DNA from: Peltaster fructicola
Taxonomy: Eukaryota > Ascomycota > Dothideomycetes
DNA length: 64,000 bases
Reading direction: 5' to 3'
NCBI GenBank assembly: GCA_001592805.2
Contig: CP051141.1
Coordinates: 62,001-126,000, forward strand
Position numbers and translations under genes: made by a program. This document shows, piece by piece, positions 1 through 10,467 of this stretch. Position 1 is the stretch's first letter; each line of letters begins with the position of its first letter. The notes under the pieces are model-generated. The model searched no databases. It was not told the origin of the DNA and saw nothing but the letters and a program-made list of their open reading frames with translations.

Positions 1-553
1 ATCATCTGGTAGATTGCTACCTTCGTACGAATGCTCATACGCGGTAGTATGGCAGTACTTGGAGAACGGGAAGCACTGCCGTAAAGTCTGAACGCAAGCT
101 ACGGCCACTGAGTAGTTGTATAGTTAGAAAGGCAAGTCTCGCCAGACTTTCTGCTTTCTCGATGTCTACAAAGACGAGGTTACTGCTTCGCAGGTTTCCA
201 GTACGATCGAGAGGGCAGGCGGATCATCGTCTGCATGCGCAATGCGTCACTTGCGCTCCTCGATGACTGCACACCTTGAGCTTGCTTATGCGCCAGTCAT
301 TGGCACAATATGGAACATGGAAGACTGGAAGATATGACTGATCTGACATACGAACATGCTGCAATGGAAGATGACGGTGGAGTCGTAGGTGTACAATTTG
401 CTCGAGCGACTTCTGGGTGCCTGGCATGAGCAGACAGGTACAGCATTCGCATGAGCCCGCGAGATCGTGATGATCATTACAGCTGACCTACTCTTCGTCG
501 TTCTGATCCTCAAGGGAATGCTGCAAGCCGAAGAGCAACACTCACGCCGTGCG
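1..553. other. Left-edge intergenic stretch
   Basis: This stretch lies downstream of the 3' end of the metallo-beta-lactamase-fold gene. Only short overlapping frames without domain motifs or splice signals are present. I see no gene, RNA or repeat in it. Confidence 0.5.
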
Positions 554-1552
554 CTACGCACTCTCGACCTTGAAGCGAAACTCCTCGCCTCGATCAAGAT
601 ACACCACCTTCTTGTCAAGTCCAGCTTCCGTCACCTCTTTCTTGAAATCGTCCAGAGGCGACATAAAGACATCGTAGTCATCGAAGTGGATAGGTATCGT
701 CGTGTCTGGATTCATCAGCGTGATCATCTGGATACCCTGCTTAGCATCCATCGTGACCATAAGCAGTGGCAGTGATGGGCCAGGAATTGTAGTGCCTCCC
801 AAATGGCAGAGCATCAGATCGACCTGTTTGCCTTCCAGCCACTCGGGTATCTTCTTCAATTCGTCAACGAACAATGTGTCGCCAGTAATATAGATGCGAT
901 AGCCTGTCTGTACTCCTTCATCTGCACTCTTGCCTAGTTCAAGGATCCAGCCGTTTGTTGGAGGCACTGCACCTAGCAGATCGTTCGCACGACTCAGCAT
1001 TCCTGGCGGAACATGTTTGCCTGGTGTGCCTGTAATCTTGATCGATAGCTCTTCTTTCTGCAACACAAGACTCTCGAATGTGTCCAGCGCATGCACAGCA
1101 GTGAAAGGTTCGTCTTTCGCCGATAGACAGTCCTTGGCATGCGGTGTGGTTATGATGGGGAATGCTCTGTTCAATTCTTCTTCCACATGTTGGTCGAAGT
1201 GGTCTGCGTGATAATGGCTGAGGAGAATGCAATCGAGTGGTGGTAGAGCATCAAGCTCAATTGCTGGATTGGTTTGACGAGTTGCCGTCACGCCAGGACC
1301 AAGGTGAACGTGGTCGCCAGCATGGAGGAAGTTCGGATCTGTCATCATACGGAAGCCTCGCCATTCGAGGATCGTGGTAGCTGTTCCAATGAACCGGAGA
1401 GTGGCAGCATCTGGGTCTGTGGCAGGGATCGTCTGATTATTGCGAGTCTTGGAGCTCGTAGGCGGCGGCAGTGTATCATGGTGATGTCCCGTTGAGTGTT
1501 GTCGGCGTAGAAGCGGCTGGCGCTCATGCTGATCAAGACGTAGTTGCTGCAT
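554..1552 (-). CDS. Metallo-beta-lactamase-fold hydrolase (UlaG-like)
   Basis: This is an uninterrupted 332-residue reading frame starting at an ATG. The metal-binding motif of the MBL superfamily is plain: LSHYHADHFD at residues 111-120 (H113, H115, D117, H118). Further likely ligands are H180 in GTPGKH, D225 in ITGDT and H289 in IPIHFDD. A core of about 270 residues follows a polar N-terminal extension of about 45 residues rich in His, Gln and Thr, so an internal start or an unseen upstream intron is possible. The fold hydrolyses phosphodiester, lactone or amide substrates; the substrate here cannot be told. No signal peptide is visible, so a cytosolic enzyme is likely. The family call is firm and the function is open. 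Confidence 0.85.
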   Translation of the reverse strand: MQQLRLDQHERQPLLRRQHSTGHHHDTLPPPTSSKTRNNQTIPATDPDAATLRFIGTATTILEWRGFRMMTDPNFLHAGDHVHLGPGVTATRQTNPAIELDALPPLDCILLSHYHADHFDQHVEEELNRAFPIITTPHAKDCLSAKDEPFTAVHALDTFESLVLQKEELSIKITGTPGKHVPPGMLSRANDLLGAVPPTNGWILELGKSADEGVQTGYRIYITGDTLFVDELKKIPEWLEGKQVDLMLCHLGGTTIPGPSLPLLMVTMDAKQGIQMITLMNPDTTIPIHFDDYDVFMSPLDDFKKEVTEAGLDKKVVYLDRGEEFRFKVESA

Positions 1553-1944
1553 GAAGTGGAGTGCTTCGAGGTGTCTCTTGATGTGATAAAAGCACTAGAG
1601 GAAGGCGTTGCTGCTGTGAAGTGAACAAATGTTAGATGTTATCATGGTGACGCTCTCAATGCTGATCTGAACCAATAAGGTATGTGATTGCGCCACGATC
1701 CCTGCTCATGTCCACTATTGTTACTTGCTGCTGTCTCAGCCTCATGTAAGACCTACCGGTCATGTATCATGCTCCTAAGGTTATAGAGTTCCTGCCTTGC
1801 GCTCAAACCACGGTTGCAGAAGACAGCATCATGTTCGAGATAGACTCTGGAATCGCAAACCGAGCATATGTCGCCGTGGTATATAACTGCTGTTCGATCA
1901 CAGCATCGCAGGTAACACAGCTCTAGTCGGGAGAAGAAGATGCT

Positions 1945-2148
1945 CTAATGGACGATGCCATCACGAGCTGCTGCCAGTATCTCACTGTATATTTCAGGCT
2001 CGCCGACACCACCGATCAAGCCCAGAATACATGCGATGAGCAGAAGCATGATCAGGTCGATCACAAATTGACCTACTGCATTATTCGAGAACCACAGTGC
2101 ATGATAGTGCCTCGAGGATGTTATAATGATCTCCACGGTCTTGACCAT
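1945..2148 (-). CDS. Possible small one-TM protein (67 aa), doubtful
   Basis: A short frame from an internal ATG has one strongly hydrophobic run (FVIDLIMLLLIACILGLIGG) followed by an acidic tail ending GIVH. This could be a single membrane helix of a real small protein or an exon of something larger. There is no recognisable family, no supporting splice site and no clear promoter. It is listed only because the helix stands out in an otherwise featureless 1.7 kb gap between 1553 and 3247; the rest of that gap shows nothing I can name. Confidence 0.2.
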   Translation of the reverse strand: MVKTVEIIITSSRHYHALWFSNNAVGQFVIDLIMLLLIACILGLIGGVGEPEIYSEILAAARDGIVH

Positions 2149-3129
2149 CAACTTCGGAGCAGATTTGTCGCCAACACATTGGATACGGCATGCGAGAGAT
2201 AGTTGAGTCGACGCGCAATGCCATCGGCAATGGCTCATCAGCGAGCTCGTGATTGTGATGTGCGGTGAAGGCGAGGATGTTGAGTGTGTCAAGAGACTTC
2301 GTCTCGCTTCTCGCTCTGCTATGTATTCTGTATGGGGCTAGCGGATCACCCGAAGGAGATTCAACAGCGCTGAGCTCAACGACAGGTCTCTCTTCGTGCG
2401 CCATGTTCTTGCAACACTCTCTACACTGACAAGCAGCACGTACATCGCTCCGAATGGACGCAGAGCGGCACAGCAACACATGGCACCATGACTATGGCGC
2501 AGGCAAGTCAGAGCATTGCAGGATAATCCGCAGATTCAACGCAATATACGACGATGGCTCCAACAGCACTGTGCCCCTACAACGCATCGAGTATTGGAAA
2601 GGTACACGCTCAGAAGAGTAGGTGGTCTAGGACTTTCAGCTCTCCCTCAGGAGTTCACACGTCTTGCCGCGCTCATCTACGCTCCATTCACTGCGGCCAT
2701 CATCCTTTCTCCTATTGTTCTTTGCTCTTTCGTCACACAGCCTGATCATCTGCCCTCTGCCACGATCCTGAACGACATTGGGATCATTACATATGTCAGC
2801 CAACGACTCATCCATGCTGCGTCTCTGTCTAGCCACTAACAAAAGGACCCAGTATACAGCCACAGATCCATCAAGTGCATTTGGGGGCCAAACGCCACGA
2901 ATCGCTTTCCTCCAGTGCGCATGCAGCCGATCTGTATAGCATACGCAACCTGTCCTGACTATCAGTCACAGAACACGATCTACCGCTCACACGACCTGAA
3001 CGCTCCTCGCCCTGTGGCCATGCGCCATGTGTTGGATATCCTGCGCAGTATGGAAGCGCAGCGTGAAGCATGACGACCTCAAGCCACAATGATTACGATC
3101 AGTACAGCAAACAAATACCGTTCAGTAGG

Positions 3130-3138
3130 TATATAAGG
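3130..3138 (+). promoter_or_regulatory. TATA box of the small secreted protein gene
   Basis: The sequence TATATAAGG lies about 110 bp before the ATG at 3248. It is followed by a pyrimidine/CA-rich leader with CAACA/CATCA repeats, typical of a fungal 5' UTR of a strongly expressed gene. Confidence 0.6.
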
Positions 3139-3247
3139 AGCACAAGAGCACCTGTGCTACCATCATCAACATCTACAACAGCATCATCTTCAGCAACAAC
3201 AACATCAATCACTCCTCCGCATACTTCTGTCCCATATCCATATCAAC

Positions 3248-3682
3248 ATGCCTTCAATCTACAAGACTGCAGCTCTTGCTGCCACCACAGCTCTCGTTTT
3301 CATCACAGGGACTAATGCTGGAGTCATTCCACAAGACAACAGCACCCAGATCGTCAGCCGCGGAGTGCAGACATCGTGCACAGCAGGAGATTGGTGGCAC
3401 ACAAAGGGTGCCGGAGACGAATGCTGGAACGGCGCCTACTACACTGTCAACATCGACATTACCTACGACTCTGGCAATGGCTGTGAGCCTGTCCGTAATG
3501 GAATCAACAACGCAGTCAAGGCAGCTGGTGGTTGGGGAGGTATCTGGGACTACAAGTGCACAGCTGACGACAAAGGTGCTACTGTCCTACAGTTTAGTGC
3601 TTGTCAGTCGCATGGCAAGGCCATCAACTGGGGCCTGACAGTCATGTATCCCGAATATGACTTCCACTGCCCAGACTACTGA
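3248..3682 (+). CDS. Small secreted cysteine-rich protein
   Basis: This intronless 144-residue protein has a clear signal peptide (MPSIYKTAALAATTALVFIT, cleavage near residue 24). The mature part has six cysteines (C44, C59, C79, C104, C119, C141), which would allow three disulfides. It is rich in Trp, Tyr and Gly (GDWWH, GGWGGIWDY). No catalytic motif is visible and I do not recognise the family. Small size, secretion and even Cys count fit a secreted antimicrobial or host-interaction protein, but that is inference. The TATA box and leader upstream support it as a real transcribed gene. Confidence 0.8.
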   Translation: MPSIYKTAALAATTALVFITGTNAGVIPQDNSTQIVSRGVQTSCTAGDWWHTKGAGDECWNGAYYTVNIDITYDSGNGCEPVRNGINNAVKAAGGWGGIWDYKCTADDKGATVLQFSACQSHGKAINWGLTVMYPEYDFHCPDY

Positions 3683-4524
3683 AAGTTTTGTGAGGCGACG
3701 ACATGAGCAGCGACTCAGGCATTAGATGGCGAGACGGTATATGGTTGGCTTTTAGGCATGGGTGACAGTACACAACAGGTTGGATCTGGGCGTTGCGTTT
3801 TGTTGATTAGACTATTGCTCGTTACTGTACTATCCTCATGACTCTCGATCGATTCGTCCAGCGTGCTAGACGTAGCTATCGATGGTACATGGTTGCCCTC
3901 GATATTTGACGATGCAGCTTGCATCCATTTGCTCTTTCGTTCCTGTTGATGACGGCCGCTAATAGTGGGAGATACCATCACAGCACATGCCATTTGACGG
4001 CGGTATCTGAGTTGTGCATAACATTGAGCCGGAGTCCAACGATGGCGAACTGCCAACACACACTAGGACTGCTACTCCTCACACGACGTCCACTCGTGGC
4101 TGCGTGCCTCGCTAAGCTCTCCTCGATCAGCATAGCCCTTGTTGTTGACCAAGCTCATGGTTCTCGCTGCCCCTTTCATCGAACAAGCGTCGGATAAGCA
4201 TATCTGATGTCTTGTCGTCCCACTAGGCTGGTCAGCTCGTAAATTCCAACCGGGGCAGTACCCAGGTCGCTAAACTAACCAGATCTGTCCAATTTACGAG
4301 CTCTGGAAGGTCTAAATTGCGCGCTTTGGATATGCCTTCAGGCTCCGATCAGAAGCCATCGCCTAGGACAGATTGACGCCCTCGTGACGGTAAGCAGAGA
4401 GCGATCATCTGGGAATCGTGGAGACTGCCACGGGCCATGGTGAAGAGGTATCAAAAAGGTAATGAGTCCCTGCACACGATGACCGTTGTTTTGTTCTACT
4501 CTTTTTCGTGCATTTGTTGACGAT
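3683..4524. other. Intergenic, no gene seen
   Basis: This stretch lies between the small secreted protein and the carboxylesterase, both on the plus strand. A few short frames occur on both strands without domains. I see nothing supportable here beyond the presumed promoter of the esterase. Confidence 0.5.
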
Positions 4525-6446
4525 ATGCTTCGTGTCGTGGTTGCTACGCTGGGCATGCTAGCTGCCTCCCAGGCTGCAGCTGCTCCTACTGTTACGATCT
4601 CAAATGGCGTCGTCGTTGGTCAGTCTAACGTGCTGCAAGGCCAGGACCGTTTCCTCGGCATCCCTTTTGCTCTGCCTCCGACTGGAGATCGCCGTCTGCG
4701 TGCACCACAACCTCTGACTTCTGGTTTCGGCACGCTTACAGCTACCACTTCGCCATCAGGATGTCCGCAGCTTGGCGGATCGACCACTACTCCAGTATCA
4801 ACTGTAACAGCAGCCGGAACCATCGCTACAGCATCGACGAATGTTTTCAATGTCCTCGGAGCACAACCGACGAACCCGGCCAATCCTGAAGACTGCCTAT
4901 ATCTCAACGTACAGCGTCCCAGCGGGACAAATTCGACATCTAAGCTGCCCGTCCTCGTGTGGATCTTTGGAGGTGGCTTCGAGGTATTGTAGCGATGTTC
5001 TTGTGAGTAAACAAACTTTACTAACGTACCAACAGACCGGATCAACCAGTCTGTATGATGGCCAGCTCATGCTGGCTAAGGCTATGTCACTCAAGAAGCC
5101 GTACATCTTCGTGGCAATGAACTATCGAGTGGCAGCCTTTGGCTTTCTTGCCAGCGCAGAGCTTGCGACAGAAGGCAATACGAACCTAGGATTGCGGGAT
5201 CAAAGAGCTGCTCTGGAATGGGTACAAGATAACATCGGACCGTTCGGAGGAGATCCTAGCAAAGTCACAATCTGGGTAGGCTATACCAGGAGCTCTTGCC
5301 AAATGGCTAACTGAAGTCTACAGGGTGAATCTGCTGGATCATGGTCCGTCATGGATCAGACGATCATCAATCGAGGTGACAACACATATCGCGGCAAGCC
5401 CTTGTTTCGTGGTGCGATGATGGATTCTGGATCTACATTCCCAGCTCTAGAAGTTTCACACCCTAAGCCCCAGGGCATCTTCGACGATCTAGCACGATAT
5501 GCAGGATGCACTCCAGGTAGTGCTGATGTTTTATCGTGTCTCCGAAAAGTCGACTATAACACATTCCTCTCTGCGCAAAACAACCAGACTCTTCCGAATT
5601 CAGCCATCAGTCTTGCGTACATCGCACGACCTGATCCGAGTAATGCTTTCTTTCCGCTGTCACCAGAAGAAGCTGTAGCCCGAGGACAATTTGTGAGTTT
5701 TCCACGCTGCAGCCCTGATTGACTTTGTGGATCTGTTACTGATTCTTACACTGAGCAGGCCAAGGTACCGATCATCACTGGTATTCAGCAAGACGAAGGT
5801 GCATTCTTTGCTTCCATGATCAACGGTTTTGACGGCAACAATGACACGGATCTTATAAGACTGTTCTCTCCAATCTTCCCAGAAGCGTCCACCAGTGCTC
5901 TGTTGGCGTTAGGTAATACGTACGTCGAAGAGATGACTACCTACAACTCTTACTGACACTGAAAGCTATCCTAAAGACGTAACAGCTGGCTGTCCTTACT
6001 ACACAGGCATCTTCAACGAGATCTACCCTGGTTACAAAAGATTAGCCGCGATCGTTGGCGACGCAGTCTTCGTACTCTCGAGACGCTTGTACCTTACCTC
6101 CGTCTCGCCTTCTGTACGGGCCTGGTCCTTCGTCGGGACATACTATTACGGCACTCCTGTGCTTGGAACATGTCACGTCACCGATATACTCGCTCTCTAC
6201 TTTGGCATCGGCAGTTCCATCGCTATCGATGAGATCTTCACTCGCTACATCAGCTTCATCAACTACGCCGATCCTAATGTGATCGGTGTAGCAGCAAGCA
6301 AGTCATATGTTCAGTGGCCTCAGTACGAGAACACTAATCGACGACTAATGAGCTTCGACACTTTTGGAGTGTCGATTCTGAACGATACGTTCCGCCAGAC
6401 CTCATATCTCAGCCTGGCCGCGAACGACAGTGTCTTTCGCATGTAG
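4525..6446 (+). CDS. Secreted type B carboxylesterase/lipase
   Basis: Five exons (4525-4983, 5036-5275, 5324-5692, 5759-5919, 5966-6446) give 569 residues; every junction has GT-AG ends and keeps frame. The ATG at 4525 starts a clean signal peptide (MLRVVVATLGMLAASQAAAA). Family landmarks in order are the oxyanion-hole GGGFETGS, the nucleophile elbow GESAG (S236), a likely acid in QQDEGAFF (E369) and the likely catalytic His in GTCHVTD (H480). The length matches fungal extracellular lipases and esterases of this alpha/beta-hydrolase family. It would hydrolyse esters outside the cell; the substrate is unknown. Introns are 46-66 nt. No frame break is seen, so the gene appears whole. Confidence 0.9.
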
Positions 6447-7827
6447 TCACTGAAGCGAGTGGATCCAGCAGCACAGATTGTGTGGGTGGAAGTCCGGTTG
6501 TTGTTACGGAACCACTCAAGTAGCCAAAAGTTGCAGTTTATGCTTCATTTCGTTGTATATGTCGCTCAAGACTTCACTCGCTTCCTCCCATTCCATTCAG
6601 CAAGAGCCATAGTGATTTCCAGCCCTGCTTCTTATTCGAACGAGGTCAACGAGATAGTCCTCCGTGAAACATCGCACTTCCACGAGCAGTCTGATTTGCT
6701 GTCAGCATGCTTAGCCCGCAAGAGTGGTTACGCTGCTGCAAAAGTTCGCAAGTAATGCCAAAAAGGAACAGCCGCCAAGATCGACACCGCACATAGCTAG
6801 CTTTTACTACCATACTACGATGTCTAAGCCTCACTGGGAGGTGCTTACCAGAGGCTCCAGATCCTAAGTTGAGCGGCAAGGTGTCACCTTTCCGCGTTGA
6901 CTTCGACCAATTGTCAGGAATCTGAGTGGAAGCGCTGGATCATGAAGCAGTAACAGAAGCAATAGGGGACGTGGACCAAATCGTGTGAGTATCTCTTGTG
7001 GAAGTCCTGTGAAAACCCAGCTCAGAACGCCGTGGAGCCTCTACTCGCTCTTCTCGTTGCGGAGACACCAAACCTGACACACCCGCGCATAGAATGAGTA
7101 TGGTCGAAGCAACAACCATTCTCGTATGAAGTGGTCGCTGCTATGGCTCAAGAGGACTTGCATTCTGCATACATGGCGTTGCCTGCCGGGAGTATCGCTG
7201 GACTAGTGGACGGAAACCATAGTCGCATGGACAGCTAGTTTGTCATACTATTGCGCATGTTCTGCAGATTACTGAACCTCACTCGACTTCGTGTGTGTAC
7301 TTGATATGCTTCGAACCTCGGCTGTCATGGAGACTCCGGCCAAGGACATGGCCATGGTCGATCTCTCTGGGTCCTAACGATCTAAGGTTCCGACTGGCAC
7401 CATCCCAATGGCAGTCTCATCAAGGTTACTGCTGAGCCCGCCAGATGTGCGCTCTCAACTGACGAAGCTCAACGAGAAGTACTCGACGGCAGCCTCGGCC
7501 TCCAGTTCTCTGGTCTTGTTTGCTCTAGCAGTTGAACAGATGGAGCGCAGTCATTCTCCAACATAGCCAGAGCCTACAACCATGTCTCTGCTTGAGGAGT
7601 AGCGAAAATGTCGACTAACAAATGCCTTTAGGTGCGTGAAATCGCCGCTTTAGGCACGATCACCTGCACAGTCTGTCGAGGAGACTATGCTGACAGTGAC
7701 TAGGCACACAAGCCTAGTCTACCATAGGTCTGGTGAGTCTTGACTGAGTCTCAGGTCATGGTCAAGTCTGTGTCGCTTCGCACGCCTGGTTGGAATATGT
7801 TTCTTGTTGAGTTGCACCACCAGCCGG
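6447..7827. other. 1.4 kb intergenic gap
   Basis: The gap lies between the 3' ends of the esterase (plus) and the orphan gene (minus). Short frames exist but none carries a motif, signal peptide or plausible splice structure. I see nothing supportable. Confidence 0.45.
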
Positions 7828-9408
7828 TCAGCGGCAGACGCGGTCTTGTATAGCGCGAGTCCATAGCAGCAGTACAGCTGACACGTTCGAGATGCTGTCG
7901 TGTGGTGCATCTATCGGGTCTGTCAACCAGGCAGTGAGAGTCTTATTCGCTTTGCTAGCGTTATAATCTGCATAAGCCTTGAAAAAGTGAATCTCTCCAG
8001 CGTACAAGGCCCAGAATATGTCGAAGACTAGCGAGCCGAACCTGCAGCGACCTGTGTTATGAGCGTTGCAGAGGACGTGAGGCAAAGCGCAGTCTGGGCA
8101 ACCTCTCTTTGGTACCAAGGGCGAGAACATACCAACTTGCATGGCACTGAAAGGACATGCCGTGGTTCTGTGGTGTATGGTGTCGCCAAGTTTGCCAGCA
8201 CTGATGCATTGTGCGCATCTGATTGACCACCATATCATCGCGGCTTCGCACCGCTCAAGGTAGTGATGCATTGTGAAGTATGAAGGCTGCCTCTTGATCA
8301 CGAGCACTGATCCATCCTCACAAGGCAGAGGCTCGCCCGCTTCAATGTCGAATCCTCTGCGGTGCCACAATGCTTCAATCACAGCTGCATCAAGACTGGC
8401 GATGAGTTGTGGATCGCTTGATCTTGGAAAAGCCAGTGCGATCCCCAGGTAGTAGCTGGGTCGCTCGTGAAGCTTGAAAAAGTCATCATGACCTAATAGG
8501 AACATAGTGGCCTCGAAGGCAATGAAGGACTCCTTGAAGATGTCCAATCCCGTGAGCCGCCATGACTGACGCCTGGTCAGCCGTATTTGGGCCAGACGCC
8601 TCTTTCTGAATTGCTTGTACAACCAAATCTCTAGCGGCCAAATCTCTGCGCTTGATCTTGCGTAGCTATCGATTGGCATGCTGATGATCTGCAGGAATGG
8701 CAGCAGCCTCATCAAATCCAAAGCCAGCGTCACCATGTGCGTCGTCTTATTGCAAGAGGCATGAATGAAGAAATCGTCGTTCAGCTGGATAGTCGTAGCG
8801 TTAGATCTCACACCCAACGGCATATGATCCAAGACGTAGCTTGCTCGTCTACATAGACTGTTGGTAAAGTCTCCATCGTTGCATTCGAGCCAGATAGTTC
8901 GATGGTTGCCGTTGTGGTAAGTTGAGAGCTGACTGACGACCTTGCTCAGATCCCAGATTGTCCGATCGAGGCTGCAACGCTCTGTCGCAAGCTCCCAATT
9001 GATACCTCTGCACGTTCCGTAGCAAGCAAACGCTGCTTCAGGGCACGAGCTGTCGTCTTGCTGTTCGTGCCTGGTGCGTGAAATCCATGCTTCTTTTGTG
9101 CGTGGTGTAGGACTCGCCGCATCTCGACGCTGTCGTTTGCGTAAAGGCTGCAAACTGTCAGACTCGCGATCGACTCTGGGCGTCTGAGCAAGGATGTCGT
9201 AAGGACGATCTGTCCATGACTTTCTGAGCCAAAACCAGCTGTTCCTATCTTGTCTGGCAGATGGACAGTGTGAGTCGCTGACAACGTCCAATCGTCTAGA
9301 AGCCCGGTACTGTCTTCCGCTGGGAGTTGTATATTGGTTCGTCGGTGAACTAGGACTATCTGCTGTCTGAGCAGTCGCCCTAGATGCCGCTCTTGTCACA
9401 GCTGGCAT
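7828..9408 (-). CDS. Unrecognised protein with C-terminal Cys cluster
   Basis: A long uninterrupted frame gives 573 codons if read from 9549, or 526 from the ATG at 9408. I prefer 9408 because MPAVTRAASRATAQ opens a Ser/Thr/Arg-rich low-complexity N-terminus. The first third is basic and polar (LRKRQRRDAASPTPR). The middle is a Leu/Trp-rich globular region (DLMRLLPFLQIISMPIDSYA). The last 140 residues hold a cysteine cluster with two CxxC pairs (RCAQC, GCPDC) plus ACPF, LCNAHNTGRC and nearby His, which could bind zinc. No known domain is recognised. The nuclear-looking basic N-terminus and possible zinc site are the only functional hints. Confidence 0.65.
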   Translation of the reverse strand: MPAVTRAASRATAQTADSPSSPTNQYTTPSGRQYRASRRLDVVSDSHCPSARQDRNSWFWLRKSWTDRPYDILAQTPRVDRESDSLQPLRKRQRRDAASPTPRTKEAWISRTRHEQQDDSSCPEAAFACYGTCRGINWELATERCSLDRTIWDLSKVVSQLSTYHNGNHRTIWLECNDGDFTNSLCRRASYVLDHMPLGVRSNATTIQLNDDFFIHASCNKTTHMVTLALDLMRLLPFLQIISMPIDSYARSSAEIWPLEIWLYKQFRKRRLAQIRLTRRQSWRLTGLDIFKESFIAFEATMFLLGHDDFFKLHERPSYYLGIALAFPRSSDPQLIASLDAAVIEALWHRRGFDIEAGEPLPCEDGSVLVIKRQPSYFTMHHYLERCEAAMIWWSIRCAQCISAGKLGDTIHHRTTACPFSAMQVGMFSPLVPKRGCPDCALPHVLCNAHNTGRCRFGSLVFDIFWALYAGEIHFFKAYADYNASKANKTLTAWLTDPIDAPHDSISNVSAVLLLWTRAIQDRVCR

Positions 9409-9847
9409 TATCATGGACCTAGACTGTGAAGGCTCGCACCCGCGAATAGGCCCATAATGTAGATGTGGTGCTGATGATATTACACGTAGTTCTAGCGCGT
9501 CAAGGAGGACGCGACTGGGACTGACATCATAAACCGCGCGAAACATCACTCCATGCTATACAATGTGTACACAACATGAACACGCAGACATGCTCAACAC
9601 TGGAGTAGTCTCGAGTTCACAGTCCCTACGCACTCACATCACTGTGAGAGCCTGCCTGGTCCAGCTAAGTGTACTCTGGAAGATGTGATTCCGATCCAAG
9701 CAATCATATCATCGTTCATCAACATTATCGATCATCTATGGTTCCAACAATCTTCTCTCTACCGAGTCTTCTATGCTGTAGACATTAACATAGTCCCTGG
9801 CCTCCAATGGCTGCACAAACACGGCCGTTTGCCCATCAGCCAAGGCC

Positions 9848-10467
9848 TCACAGTGCAAGCAAGGCCATGCCAGCCACAGCCACGAAAGCTTCAACACCAG
9901 CAGTCGGCATACATGCTGCTCCCGTGTAGGCGGTAGAGGTAGTCGGAGCTCGAGAAGCGCCAGAGCTTGTACTATAAATGGCGCCGGAGCTGGATTTTGC
10001 AGTGGTAGGAGGGAAGCTGCCAGTCGAACGCCGTAGTTCTCGCAGGTAAGTTGTAGGATGCCATCGAGGAGGCAGTCTGGCTCACAGTCTGGCAGATGCC
10101 CTCGCCTGCAGAGATGGCAGCTGTAAGAAGGGACACGTTAGATCGACATGAACAACGTAGTGCTCCATGGCAGACATACCGGAGCTTTGCGCACTGTCGG
10201 TACAGCTTTTGGCAAGGCAGGACTGGAGGATTGGCAGAATAAGAGCTTGATTGGAATACTGGCATGTGCAGTTGAAGTTGGTGACAGGGAAGCAGTTGAT
10301 GGCATTGGCTGCTTGGAGACCGCAGGTGATCTGCATGAGTGATCTGTCAGGAATGCTCATCGCCAGTGAAGGCAGATGGAACAACGTACACCACAAAGCG
10401 GCAGCGCCGATATCTGAGCGCTGACAATGGCAGCGCTCGCAAGAAGTGCGGCGATGATCGACTTCAT
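9848..10467 (-). CDS. CFEM-domain secreted protein, probably GPI-anchored
   Basis: Exon 1 (10467-10390) encodes a signal peptide (MKSIIAALLASAAIVSAQ) and the first CFEM cysteine. Exon 2 is 10330-10180 and exon 3 starts at 10120; both introns are 59 nt with good branch sites. The eight cysteines follow CFEM spacing (LPLCG, ITCG, INCF, NCTC, SCLAKSC, GIC). The aspartate normally found before the CxC pair, which contacts heme in haemophore CFEMs, is Asn here (VTNFNCTC). Downstream is a Ser/Thr-rich stretch (SSGAIYSTSSGASRAPTTST) and a hydrophobic GPI-type tail (EAFVAVAGMALLAL, stop at 9848). This tail is one base out of frame with the last CFEM exon, so the 3' structure is unresolved: a weak 40-nt intron with a GTTCGA donor would restore it, or there is a real or assembly frameshift. 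Confidence 0.75.
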
